From positions 1-31,021 of the IMG/VR virus record IMGVR_UViG_3300032342_001681: a stretch of DNA of 31,021 nt; one strand, written 5' to 3'. The position numbers and the translations under genes are program-made. Source of the stretch: a virus. The notes under the pieces are model-generated. The model worked only from the letters and a program-made list of their open reading frames with translations. It searched no databases and was not told the origin of the DNA. This document shows, in pieces, positions 14,978 through 23,648 of this stretch (the stretch's first letter is position 1; every line of letters starts with the position of its first letter).

Positions 14978-16276
14978 TTATTTCTCAGAAAAAAATAGTG
15001 GTTCAATTTCTTCTCGGAAAGTAAATGAAGGATTCCTGAACTTTCTTAATCTCATCTGTTGAGCTAATACCATATTGTTCTGCAACTCATATTTAATTCT
15101 CATGGCTACATCTGTAAAGTAACCCCTCTCATCACTGTAAGTCGTATTGATGTCTCCATCCAAACCATCAAATCCAATGTTTGCCGAAAACTGTTTATAA
15201 ACAGCATGTTCGCCGTAGATGTCACGGAATGGAGCAAAGTCATGATTCAACACTAACAAGTTTCCCAATAAGGCCGCCTCCTGAGTAATTAAAGAATAAG
15301 TCTCACTCTTAGAAGGCATAATAAATACATTAGATAGTTCAAACAGATCATGCACCACCTTATGTGGTACACTTGTGTGCCAAGATTCATGGTATTCGGA
15401 TGTAAATGTTAGTTCAAAATCATTCAATCCCCAATCGATACCCAATTTCTTTAGTTCCTCACGATATGTTACTTTGTCACCACCGGTAGAATGAAAGTCC
15501 ACAATTACCACCCTGACTATCATATTCAGTTTCTTCAATTGAGCCATAGTCTTGATTACTACCTCTACCTGCTTCCCCCTGTCTAACCTGATCGGATACA
15601 CCGCTATCGCATCTGCGTAGAGCATATTCTTTTCCATTACTAGTTGAGTCACCAGTTCATCCCATTTACAGAAACTGGGCATGTTGGTTGAATGATGAAC
15701 TACTTTAACCTCATCTTCTTCGTATCCAAAGTTTCTAGCCACTCTCGGAATAGAATAAGCATTAGGAAAAATTACAAAACTATTGGGAAACTTTTTTGAG
15801 ATTATATCGTAATAAGCATCTCCCTGAGAAAGTTCTTTACCCAAGGTATAAGGGGAAGTAGCCGAATGTACCCAATGAAGCCACCTGATCTTAGAAACAT
15901 GATCATCGTCTTTAATAGCCTGTCGTGCTGCAACATTCAGCTTCAAACTTTCAGGTTGATATATAAGATCGTGGGTAAAAACTACATCGACATCTTTCAG
16001 ATTCTCTATTAAGGATTTCTTCAGTTTTTCCACATCCTCTTTGAATGTCTTGTCGATTGACTCGTTAATGTAATTACTACAAGGCACTATAGGAATATAT
16101 CTGAGTTCAACTTCAGGGAAAAGATAAACATCCTCTTTCCGAAATCCTTCTTTAACAATAACGACTGGCTTGTAACCATTTCCGACCAACATTCGTACCT
16201 GTTCAGCCACAACCCCACACAAACTATAGGCTTCATCGTGAGATGTAAAAGTTGTAAGTATACAAACTTTTTTCAT
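14978..16276 (-). CDS. GT4-like GT-B glycosyltransferase
   Basis: 432 aa. The N-terminal domain starts KKVCILTTFTSHDEAYSLCG and the C-terminal domain has IAVYPIRLDRGKQVEVVIK (the PxRLDxGK donor motif of GT4) and VFIMPSKSETYSLITQEAAL (E-x7-E equivalent). No membrane helices are seen. ATG at 16276 has a Shine-Dalgarno AAGGAG, 8 nt upstream, that lies inside the small upstream gene, and overlaps that gene's stop by 4 nt, so its translation should depend on the small gene. This is the first glycosyltransferase after the head genes in transcription order. Sugar unknown. Confidence 0.88.
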   Translation of the reverse strand: MKKVCILTTFTSHDEAYSLCGVVAEQVRMLVGNGYKPVVIVKEGFRKEDVYLFPEVELRYIPIVPCSNYINESIDKTFKEDVEKLKKSLIENLKDVDVVFTHDLIYQPESLKLNVAARQAIKDDDHVSKIRWLHWVHSATSPYTLGKELSQGDAYYDIISKKFPNSFVIFPNAYSIPRVARNFGYEEDEVKVVHHSTNMPSFCKWDELVTQLVMEKNMLYADAIAVYPIRLDRGKQVEVVIKTMAQLKKLNMIVRVVIVDFHSTGGDKVTYREELKKLGIDWGLNDFELTFTSEYHESWHTSVPHKVVHDLFELSNVFIMPSKSETYSLITQEAALLGNLLVLNHDFAPFRDIYGEHAVYKQFSANIGFDGLDGDINTTYSDERGYFTDVAMRIKYELQNNMVLAQQMRLRKFRNPSFTFREEIEPLFFSEK

Positions 16277-16410
16277 TTAATTTTCTCCTTTTCTAACTTC
16301 TCCACTTTCTTCGCTAATAAAATAAATAAATCTTGAACTTCAGTCTTTCCTGCTATAATTTTTACCCCCAAATATTTTTCTAACCAGTTTTTCTCTCTCA
16401 ATGCAGTCAT
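16273..16410 (-). CDS. 45-residue helical protein translated ahead of a glycosyltransferase
   Basis: ATG at 16410, stop TGA at 16273-16275 overlapping the ATG of the glycosyltransferase by 4 nt. The peptide begins MTALREKNWLEKYLGV and ends in a charged amphipathic helix (LLAKKVEKLEKEKIK) that could form a short coiled coil. No family recognised. The overlap, the Shine-Dalgarno for the next gene lying in its last codons, and a good promoter just upstream support it as a real gene. It may be a leader peptide or a partner subunit for the glycosyltransferase. Confidence 0.65.
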   Translation of the reverse strand: MTALREKNWLEKYLGVKIIAGKTEVQDLFILLAKKVEKLEKEKIK

Positions 16411-16418
16411 GTTTATCT

Positions 16419-16447
16419 ATTGTATCATTAACAACATTTTTAATCAA
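16419..16447 (-). promoter_or_regulatory. Sigma70-like promoter opening the glyco-cassette
   Basis: Minus strand: TTGATT (16442-16447), 17-nt spacer, TACAAT (16419-16424), then only 8 nt before the ATG at 16410. The predicted start of transcription is within about 2 nt of the start codon, so the mRNA would be leaderless. It sits in a 40-nt non-coding gap, rare in this window. Confidence 0.6.
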
Positions 16448-16450
16448 GAG

Positions 16451-16810
16451 TTAACTTCGGATGAAACCTATTGTGGTCATGCCGGAAAAGGTAACTACGG
16501 TCACTTCCTTGTTCAGCCAGATCTTTTCCTTCTCGCCTGGATCTAAACTGAAAGCTCCTTTTTTGTCTGTGGTTAAAAAGCATGCGACTTCTCCTTGATT
16601 CTTAAGAGTCACGAACATGCCATCACATTCCCCATAGAATAACTTCTGGGGTGTGGTTCCTACTTCAAAAGAAGATATGGTTAAGTCGATGGCCGACTCT
16701 TTTACAAACTGAGTCAGATAATCTTTGAAGTCACGAAGAAACTCAAAATATACCTTCTTTAATTTTTCATTCTCTGTAGATGGTTCTAATTGGGCAGTTG
16801 GATCATCCAT
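16451..16810 (-). CDS. Small probable virion protein following MuF
   Basis: 119 aa from ATG at 16810, 1 nt after the MuF stop (an upstream alternative start at 16831 would overlap MuF). Residues 1-45 are helical and acidic; the rest looks all-beta: GTTPQKLFYGECDGMFVTLK, NQGEVACFLTTDKKGAFSLD, PGEKEKIWLNKEVTVVTFSG. Such short beta-sandwich proteins, with an N-(Q/D)G...PGE pattern, often follow MuF in phages and act as capsid decoration or fibre bases. No direct family match, so the function is inferred from position and shape. Confidence 0.6.
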   Translation of the reverse strand: MDDPTAQLEPSTENEKLKKVYFEFLRDFKDYLTQFVKESAIDLTISSFEVGTTPQKLFYGECDGMFVTLKNQGEVACFLTTDKKGAFSLDPGEKEKIWLNKEVTVVTFSGMTTIGFIRS

Positions 16811-16811
16811 A

Positions 16812-17654
16812 TTATTCCCCAGTCCAGACAATACCCTCTAAATAATGCGGTAACACGGGCAATAAATAACATCTGCAAAATTGATGAGCAGGGGGGCGTT
16901 CCTGACCAGATGGAAATTCCTTACCCACTTCGGTTGGACCAGCCATTTCATTCGGTACACAAGCCGTTGTACAGACACGTTCGTCCTCAGCAGTCCTCCA
17001 AATAACCTGCTTTATCTTGTTTCTTTTGTATACCTCCATTTCTAATTTGTTCATCAGATACATAGATTCAGTTTCGGCAATTAACTCACTCCTGTTTTCT
17101 ACAATAATCGGAATTTCCTTCCTTAACAATCTGACTATCTCAGTAGCACTTAACCCTTGTTTGGCCCAAGTGTCTATCTTGTTAATCGACCACTCAAGGC
17201 CGGTCTTGTCCACTGAATCTACCAGAAAAGTAAGCCGACTCTCTACAATATTTTTCAACGCCTCGTTTCTTAAATCAAAATTATGCTGTGGCACCATTTT
17301 ATCCAAACCCGTCTGACCCCCCTGATCTGCCGCAAAAAACAAGAAGGCCAGTATTCCCGCCTTCCCGCCAGGAAAAGCATCTACAAACGGTATCCACCCA
17401 CGTTTCACATCCCTATATAAATCTTCATCCTGCTTTTTAACAGATTCAACTATTGGAATTATCTCGTCTACCTCAGCCGCCCGCAATAACTGGGTTTTGA
17501 TTGCCCGATTTACCCGACTTTTGAACAATTGCCCTTGTTTACTTTGTAATACCCTTCTTAAGGCAATATTAGTCCTCTCATTAAAAAAGTACTTCTCCAA
17601 ATGGCTACGGATTAGCTTGACCTGCTTAATTGATAGGTTTTTCAGACTCGCCAT
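16812..17654 (-). CDS. Mu F-like head morphogenesis protein
   Basis: 280 aa. The C-terminal 80 residues are the MuF signature: RSELIAETESMYLMNKLEME, then QVIWRTAEDERVCTTACVPN and GKEFPSGQERPPAHQFCRCY with paired Cys and the PP-H-x-C-R-C end. The N-terminal 190 residues are helical, as in other minor head proteins. It is injected with or attached to the portal during procapsid assembly. ATG at 17654 has GGAGG 3 nt before it and overlaps the portal gene by 29 nt. The portal, MuF and terminase order is the standard head-module order. Confidence 0.92.
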   Translation of the reverse strand: MASLKNLSIKQVKLIRSHLEKYFFNERTNIALRRVLQSKQGQLFKSRVNRAIKTQLLRAAEVDEIIPIVESVKKQDEDLYRDVKRGWIPFVDAFPGGKAGILAFLFFAADQGGQTGLDKMVPQHNFDLRNEALKNIVESRLTFLVDSVDKTGLEWSINKIDTWAKQGLSATEIVRLLRKEIPIIVENRSELIAETESMYLMNKLEMEVYKRNKIKQVIWRTAEDERVCTTACVPNEMAGPTEVGKEFPSGQERPPAHQFCRCYLLPVLPHYLEGIVWTGE

Positions 17655-19350
17655 TATCCTCCAAAATTTCGTTTATCTGGTTGTACAGTCTAAATAAACC
17701 ATCCTCGGCAACCTTATTCTCCTTCAGGTATGGTTCAAACACTTTATATATATCATCTTTACTTTTAGCTTTTGCCAACTCCTGTTTAATTAAAAAGAAA
17801 GTTCTCATTTCTATTGAATCAGTCTTGAAGTCTCTGGGAGATTTACCATCCTTAAAATCATTGAGAGCTGCTCTCTTCCATTTCCGCATTTCCTCTATGG
17901 ATAACTTTGCTTGGGATGTAATAGGAAGATTTTTAGCATCACCCGTAGGACTAGAGTTGGTTGTAGGCTTATATGGAGCTACAGGCTGTTGTCCGGCCTC
18001 GCTCTGAGCTACTAGATCCTTTACAAAGATCGGGCCTACTGGAGTCATCAAGAATGGATCTTTAATCCCTATGGGCTTCAAACCTTCACCCAACCTCCAT
18101 TCATCAATTGACATCAAACCATTGTTTACCAAGGTTTTTACTACCTCGGCTTCCTCTACCCTATTTGTGGGGTTAATATTGGTCCAAACAAACTGAAGGT
18201 CTGGTTGTCCTAAGTCATCTTGAATCATTTTATCTAATATTTCTTTTAAAAATAAAGCCGTTGGAAATAATCCCCTTTCCCGCCCGACCTCCCATGCAGT
18301 TTCAGATGTAGAACGGTTTACATCAAAATTAAAACCTATAGAAGATGGGTGTAGTCCAAATGAGCTACACGTACATTGTAGTAACCACTTCTCAAACCTC
18401 TCAAAAGTCATATCTGACGGTTTGAGGGTTGGTTCGTATTTCATTCCCTCCGGCAAAAACTTTAGTTTTCTTTGGAACCTAGGATCTCCTGAAAGCATGG
18501 AGTCCCAAGCATCCTGCCATTCTTTTAATTGATCCCTAGATGAAGCGATATCCCTAGGGAGTGACACAAATCCCTCCGGGACATTTCCCTCTTGCAAATA
18601 ACCCAAATTAAAAGCTTGTAATTTCAAAGCTGTAGATATCGTAATAATCAACGATTCCATTGGAGCAAAACCATATACGCTGTGGGTTCGTGGAGTCATC
18701 ATCGAATAAATCATCTCTTCAGTAGTTAGTCTTGCCTGTTCCCTTCCGTTTACCCGCTGAAGATAAGCAAACTGAGGAGGTTCAGGCAAAGTCCCATCCT
18801 GTTCTAATATTAGTTCTATTGTAGAAGCATCTACGGGTAAATAACCAATAATATCTCCTCTGCGATTGAATTTTTTAGCAATTGCCACAGCGTCTATAAC
18901 CAATAAATCTTCTAATAATTGTTTAATCCAATTGGTGAATGAAGAATCTTTTTTCCCAGTTGGATATTTGAAGAAACTTTTCAATTCCTTAGAATTTTTA
19001 ATATTCTTTTCATCCTGTACTGTTTCATCAGTAATTTCTATCGGCGATATCGACCAGTCCAAGTGTGTGATCTGAGACTTTCTAAATTCAATACAGCTTC
19101 GGGCAATTGGATAATAATCAGCAAAATCCCTTAATGTTTGGGCCGATATTCCGATAGGAAAATTCTTTCTATTGGGTTCGCCCTCGTGGACTATCCCCCG
19201 TGGACTGAATCTCAAAACTTCCCCGCTTGTAACTTTATTTATTTCTGTAGTTACCCTTTCCGAAACCAACTTTTCAATGTCAACATCTTCGGCTGGTTTT
19301 TTAAAAGCCCTTACTATCCTGCTGATAAATGAGTTGTCTTTAGTTGCCAA
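17626..19350 (-). CDS. Phage portal protein
   Basis: 574 aa. It forms the dodecameric ring at the DNA-entry vertex. The core carries YYPIARSCIEFRKSQITHLD, WIKQLLEDLLVIDAVAIAKK, GDIIGYLPVDASTIELILEQ and the long helix region SEGWEVGRE-like (here TSETAWEVGRERGLFP), as in portal families of the HK97/PF04860 type. Residues about 430-500 form the NPTNRVEEAEVVKTLVNNGL wing with a GEGLKPIG end, and a Pro/Ser-rich linker (about 475-500) leads to a C-terminal helical tail. It overlaps TerL by 11 nt and MuF by 29 nt. Confidence 0.9.
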   Translation of the reverse strand: MATKDNSFISRIVRAFKKPAEDVDIEKLVSERVTTEINKVTSGEVLRFSPRGIVHEGEPNRKNFPIGISAQTLRDFADYYPIARSCIEFRKSQITHLDWSISPIEITDETVQDEKNIKNSKELKSFFKYPTGKKDSSFTNWIKQLLEDLLVIDAVAIAKKFNRRGDIIGYLPVDASTIELILEQDGTLPEPPQFAYLQRVNGREQARLTTEEMIYSMMTPRTHSVYGFAPMESLIITISTALKLQAFNLGYLQEGNVPEGFVSLPRDIASSRDQLKEWQDAWDSMLSGDPRFQRKLKFLPEGMKYEPTLKPSDMTFERFEKWLLQCTCSSFGLHPSSIGFNFDVNRSTSETAWEVGRERGLFPTALFLKEILDKMIQDDLGQPDLQFVWTNINPTNRVEEAEVVKTLVNNGLMSIDEWRLGEGLKPIGIKDPFLMTPVGPIFVKDLVAQSEAGQQPVAPYKPTTNSSPTGDAKNLPITSQAKLSIEEMRKWKRAALNDFKDGKSPRDFKTDSIEMRTFFLIKQELAKAKSKDDIYKVFEPYLKENKVAEDGLFRLYNQINEILEDNGESEKPIN

Positions 19351-21085
19351 TTCTGATACCTCCCATTCTTACTAATTTTGCCCATTCAGATAAAGAGCTC
19401 GGAACGAAATCTTTTTTCTCACCCATCGCATATGAATCAAGCAATGCATGTCCAATCGTATCTTTTTGAAAAGCCAAACGATTGTAATTTGCTGCATGTA
19501 AATAGTGATCAGGGCCCCGCTCCATCCATCTAGCTGTTGGTTGACCTGTTCTGGGATTAATCTCCGTCACTCTAATTGATGCGGTCATCTGCTGGTAAAA
19601 TTCAGGAACATACTTAGCATTAGATGGTAATTCCATCTGTTCGTTCTGAATTTCACTAACAAGATAATCCAACGATATTGTTCTGTCAACATAAACCTCC
19701 GCCTTAAAATCATCAAACATGTAATAATTTTGGATATCAAATTTACGAGTTGGGTAATATGCGGCAAAGACTCTTCCCCTATATTTTTCTATTAATTCCT
19801 TAACCTTTCTGGTTTCTGGTTTTGCATCAATAACCAACATTTGGATATTGTATTTGTCCATTAATGCTTCCACCGAGTCCATTGGCCCCAAAAAATTACT
19901 GACTGTTCCAACCCAAACATATCTGGCCTTACCATCAATCTTCTTACTAATTACAATGTGGATTTTTTCTCCCACATCAGCTCCCGCCACACACCCAGTA
20001 ACATCAACTGGAATCGTGTAATTCCTTACGCAGTTATCCAATTCGGACAACAACAGGCTCTTCCCCTCAGCTTCATATGGCAACCCCAGAACCTGATTAT
20101 AAAATTGTTGCATGGCTGAAAAACCTGAATTTTTAGCTTTCTCATAACTTACAATTAACTCATCTACCGTTCTTCTGGGATTGTATATCCCGTTAATCTT
20201 GTAGCCGTGTATTTCTTTATTTTCAGGTTTCTGTGACACCCACCTGCCCATCTTTAATCTGTCAATATATTTTTTACATTGTTTACAAACCGTTTTTCTT
20301 TCATCAAAGTCCACATTAAACAAAAAATCCAGTTCCTGCTCTAATCCACAATCGGTACAAGTAAGCATCCAAAACCGTTGATCACTTTGCATAAATACTT
20401 CATTAACCCCCCTGCCTGGAAATGTTGGTGTCGAAGCCTCCCTTCTCCATTTAAGAGTCGAGTGGAGAAGTCTTTTATCTATATAGGGTACATGATCCTG
20501 GATAAACCTATCTCTCTCATCAAGAACGATAAGGTCTGCATCGACAGATATAATCTGTTGCTGGTTTTGACTTCCCCTTAAATATAAGAATGCGTTTCTT
20601 ATTTGTTTCAAACCAACCTTTTGTATCTTACGGGCCGAATCGACATTTCTCTCTCTTTTCTCATCAGCACTTAATACCCCAGTAATTCTTGAGAGATAGT
20701 CTGATAGGTTAAAAACTGGTTCTAACCTGGCCTGGACAAAATCGTTTAATTGCGCCGAAGTTGGGAAAACATACAATGTATTCTTCCCCAACCTATCACA
20801 AACCCAAACAGCCTCCGAAACAAGTCTTTCAGACAGGCCCATCTGTGCAGCTTTTTGAAAAACAATATTTGGAAATTGATCTTTATAGATATCAATCAAG
20901 TATTTATGGTCATCAAAATTCAGAGGGTCACCCCTCGAAGTTACCCAAACAGCTTGAATCCAAGTGTAATAATCATCCAGTTCCTCCTGATTCAATTTCT
21001 GTTTCGCCTTGGATAACAATACCCCCTCTAGCTCTTCTAGCTCTTTCTCGTTTAACGTTTGCAGCAAGTCTAAGGATGTCTTCAT
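19340..21085 (-). CDS. Terminase large subunit, GpA family
   Basis: 581 aa. It packages DNA using an ATPase and a nuclease. FQKAAQMGLSERLVSE (about 76-90) is the deviant Walker A of GpA-type terminases and DLIVLDERDRF (184-194) the Walker B with catalytic Glu. CTDC (243-246) and CKQC (267-270) form the GpA zinc finger. The nuclease acidic residues lie in GADVGEK (Asp370), MLVIDAKPE (Asp420) and ERGPDHYLHAANY (Asp526, His527). ATG at 21085 makes it overlap the small subunit by 113 nt; TTG at residue 32 would shorten this, but no start is clearly better. Length fits the family. Confidence 0.93.
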   Translation of the reverse strand: MKTSLDLLQTLNEKELEELEGVLLSKAKQKLNQEELDDYYTWIQAVWVTSRGDPLNFDDHKYLIDIYKDQFPNIVFQKAAQMGLSERLVSEAVWVCDRLGKNTLYVFPTSAQLNDFVQARLEPVFNLSDYLSRITGVLSADEKRERNVDSARKIQKVGLKQIRNAFLYLRGSQNQQQIISVDADLIVLDERDRFIQDHVPYIDKRLLHSTLKWRREASTPTFPGRGVNEVFMQSDQRFWMLTCTDCGLEQELDFLFNVDFDERKTVCKQCKKYIDRLKMGRWVSQKPENKEIHGYKINGIYNPRRTVDELIVSYEKAKNSGFSAMQQFYNQVLGLPYEAEGKSLLLSELDNCVRNYTIPVDVTGCVAGADVGEKIHIVISKKIDGKARYVWVGTVSNFLGPMDSVEALMDKYNIQMLVIDAKPETRKVKELIEKYRGRVFAAYYPTRKFDIQNYYMFDDFKAEVYVDRTISLDYLVSEIQNEQMELPSNAKYVPEFYQQMTASIRVTEINPRTGQPTARWMERGPDHYLHAANYNRLAFQKDTIGHALLDSYAMGEKKDFVPSSLSEWAKLVRMGGIRIGN

Positions 21086-21569
21086 AATTTTGGCCGTCTA
21101 ACATTTCATCATATCTTGTTTTAGGAAGATTAACATTTACTTGAGTTAGATTTTGGCCACCTCCTTTCTCACTAATGCCTAAAGCTGCTCTTTCTTCCTG
21201 AAGACCAGACAATAATAATTTTCTTGCTTCTCCAACATCTTCTGGTTTTAAATCTTTTAACCCTTCTGCCCCTTTAAGTTGCATCATCCTCGCCAGTTGT
21301 GCTTGTCTTGCTCTTATTAATTCAAATTCGTCTACCTTTGACTGAAGCAAGTTACTCGTTACTTTCTTTGCAGCTGTGGAAATTAATTCTTGTTTTTCTT
21401 TTACCCAACCCTTCATTTTTTTTGACATATACTGACTCGCCTTATCATTTGGTAACTTTTTATCCCGCCTGAACTGGCTAAGATTCAAACCTGGACTTTG
21501 AAAAAACTCCAACTTTAAAGCATCCCAATTATATTTGTGTCTAGGTTCTATTTGTTTATCATCACTCAT
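20973..21569 (-). CDS. Terminase small subunit-like protein
   Basis: 198 aa, located directly before TerL. The N-terminus YNWDALKLEFFQSPGLNLSQ then FRRDKKLPNDKASQYM looks like a helix-turn-helix for recognising packaging-site DNA. The centre (KEKQELISTAAKKVTSNLLQ to ARKLLLSGLQEERAALGISE) is helical and suits the oligomerisation domain; the tail is Arg- and Gly-rich. The final 113 nt also encode the TerL N-terminus. The call rests on position and fold layout rather than on a strong motif. Confidence 0.72.
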   Translation of the reverse strand: MSDDKQIEPRHKYNWDALKLEFFQSPGLNLSQFRRDKKLPNDKASQYMSKKMKGWVKEKQELISTAAKKVTSNLLQSKVDEFELIRARQAQLARMMQLKGAEGLKDLKPEDVGEARKLLLSGLQEERAALGISEKGGGQNLTQVNVNLPKTRYDEMLDGQNYEDILRLAANVKRERARRARGGIVIQGETEIESGGTG

Positions 21570-22213
21570 AAAATTATTAGTTTCATTAATTTATTTACAT
21601 CTGGATTTCTACCAAAATATTTTAAGGCTTTAACATAATCAGATTCTTCTTCAAATACGAATGAGATTCTTAGCCTTTCTTTTTTTGGTTCATAAGACTT
21701 AGCCAGTCTTTTAGCGTCATCTGATTCAATCACCAAAGATAATCGATCTTCTATTAATTCCCTTCTAAGATCTTCTGAAATGTTATTTATATCATCAGCG
21801 GATATTTTCAAATATGTTGACATTGATTTTTCACTTTCTGGTAATAGTTTAGCCAATATTTCTATTTCTTCCTCAAAGTTTTGATACAATTCTGCTATTA
21901 ATCGTGATCTCTTCCCGATATCATCAATTCCATGTAAAGAATTTAGAGTGGCTAACACTAAATTAGCATCTTTTTCTGTTAAGTCCCAAACTTCGCACCA
22001 AACTTCTTTGTGTCCCAACTCCTTAAGTACCTGATGTCTACTATGACCATCCAATAAAAGGTAACCATTATCACGTTTTAAAACAACTAATGATGGATAC
22101 TGATTAGTTCTTTGGATATTCTCTCTAAGTTTATCCAACTGTTCCAAACTCAATTCATTTGGATTTAGAAAATTCTGGTTGATCTGATTGATCAGTACTT
22201 TTTGTGCTTGCAT
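21566..22213 (-). CDS. ParB/Srx-domain protein beside the terminase
   Basis: 215 aa. YPSLVVLKRDNGYLLLDGHS followed by RHQVLKELG (about 39-67) is the ParB box I/II region, with the GHSR arginine motif. A helical C-terminal domain (about 95-215) could bind DNA. ParB-like proteins often precede TerS in phages and may bind DNA with CTP or act as nicking enzymes. ATG at 22213 has AGGAGG 9 nt upstream and lies 59 nt inside the end of the glycosyltransferase gene; it overlaps TerS by 4 nt. Role in packaging or DNA handling is inferred. Confidence 0.83.
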   Translation of the reverse strand: MQAQKVLINQINQNFLNPNELSLEQLDKLRENIQRTNQYPSLVVLKRDNGYLLLDGHSRHQVLKELGHKEVWCEVWDLTEKDANLVLATLNSLHGIDDIGKRSRLIAELYQNFEEEIEILAKLLPESEKSMSTYLKISADDINNISEDLRRELIEDRLSLVIESDDAKRLAKSYEPKKERLRISFVFEEESDYVKALKYFGRNPDVNKLMKLIIL

Positions 22214-23636
22214 TTTTCCTTTCCTCCTCTAACTTATTATAAACCATTTGGAAATAAGTATCCCACTCTTTGGCTATATTAGTCCAACTATACTTCTGTA
22301 CCCATTCATAAGCCCGATCTACAATTTTTTGAGCCTTTTCCTTATTATCATAAGCCCAGATCAATTTTTTCACAGCATCATCTACATTGGTTAACGGCCT
22401 AACTCTCTCATAATCAACCGGACCAAAGGTAGTCCATTCAGAAGAATTAGATCCAGCCTTAACGGGGATTCCTCTGATTTCCGCAGTTTCCAATTGTGTC
22501 ACATCTTCGTAATTATTACCTTGAGTATTAAATAACTCCGGAATTGAAGTAATGTTCGGAGCAATGTTTAAAACCTTTGCAGACATCGCTTCAGTTATTG
22601 GTAATCCCCAACCTTCTCCATTAGAAGCAGAAATTTGGACATCCATCACGTTGTATATTTTGTTCAATACATCTATAGGATATCCTTGATTTTCACTAAA
22701 GTTACCGGGAAAGATCCAGTCTTTGCCTAATTCTAAATTAAAATTCCTTGCATACTCGGATAATGAACCCCAGACATCCTGCTCTTTGGCATGTATATAT
22801 AACATCGAATCTGGTCTTCTTTTTTGAAATTCTTTAAATATCCTCATTGCTCTGGGTATATCTTTACGCATTTGGTTTCTAGCCACAACTCCCACAATGT
22901 ATGTTGTTTCTGGTTCTATTCTTGCCCTCTGGAAATACATCTTCTTAAACTCCATTTTTTCTTTTTCTGGTATTGGGTGAAAAGCTGTCGTGTCTGTACC
23001 ATGGTAAATTACATCCAAATTAAATTTCATTGGCTTAGATAACTTTTGGTTTGATTTTTCTATCTCAGCCTTACCATATTCAGTATAAGCTACCGAATAA
23101 TCAGCTAATCCTATGGCATGTTCTACCCAATTCTCTTTTATATATGAATCAATTGGCCAATACGAAACCGTTTTAACCCAATTTTGAGGTGGTAGTTTCT
23201 CCTTGTATAATTTAAGAAGTTCCACTATTACATCCATCATTCCCTTATCTGGAGATAACACTGGTTGTTCAAAAATAAATGGATCGTTTAAAGTAAAAAT
23301 TATGTCCCACGGAGGTTTAAGATTATTGTCTGCTCCCCTGACAATGTTCAAAAATCTCAGTCTGCCATAAAAATCGTCTGTTTGGCCAGGTATCATTGCC
23401 GGTAGAATTTTGTAAGGATATTTTACCGGATCTGGGTCAAGAAATCCTTGGTCGTTAATGCCAAAAATTTGTATATCATATCTACCTGTCTTGGCTAAAT
23501 TATTAAAAATACCTCGCATCACGGTCCCAAATCCAGTACTGCAACGTGTTGAATCCCCATAGGCCAACACTCTTATTTTTTTATTATTGTCTATTGTTTT
23601 ATTCTTGTGTGTATTCCTTGTCATATTAAAAGACAT
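22155..23636 (-). CDS. GT4-like GT-B glycosyltransferase
   Basis: 493 aa. Opening IRVLAYGDSTRCSTGFGTVM (about 21-40) is the N-terminal acceptor domain with a Gly-rich loop; VIYHGTDTTAFHP (209-221) the interdomain NG-D motif; VGVVARNQMRKDIPRAM the donor strand; and NGEGWGLPITEAM (339-351) the E-x7-E donor site. The last 25 residues are hydrophilic and overlap the ParB gene. It stands between two glycosyltransferase genes and the packaging block, so it is probably expressed with the virion genes. ATG at 23636 or at 23624 (MTRNTHK) could be the start. Sugar unknown. Confidence 0.88.
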   Translation of the reverse strand: MSFNMTRNTHKNKTIDNNKKIRVLAYGDSTRCSTGFGTVMRGIFNNLAKTGRYDIQIFGINDQGFLDPDPVKYPYKILPAMIPGQTDDFYGRLRFLNIVRGADNNLKPPWDIIFTLNDPFIFEQPVLSPDKGMMDVIVELLKLYKEKLPPQNWVKTVSYWPIDSYIKENWVEHAIGLADYSVAYTEYGKAEIEKSNQKLSKPMKFNLDVIYHGTDTTAFHPIPEKEKMEFKKMYFQRARIEPETTYIVGVVARNQMRKDIPRAMRIFKEFQKRRPDSMLYIHAKEQDVWGSLSEYARNFNLELGKDWIFPGNFSENQGYPIDVLNKIYNVMDVQISASNGEGWGLPITEAMSAKVLNIAPNITSIPELFNTQGNNYEDVTQLETAEIRGIPVKAGSNSSEWTTFGPVDYERVRPLTNVDDAVKKLIWAYDNKEKAQKIVDRAYEWVQKYSWTNIAKEWDTYFQMVYNKLEEERKNASTKSTDQSDQPEFSKSK

Positions 23637-23648
23637 AATTTTTTATAA

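Noticed and set aside
1-16410. Host O-antigen or capsule locus rather than phage
   Set aside because: It is co-directional with phage packaging genes, contains homing-type nucleases, and lacks initiating transferase, flippase and polymerase.
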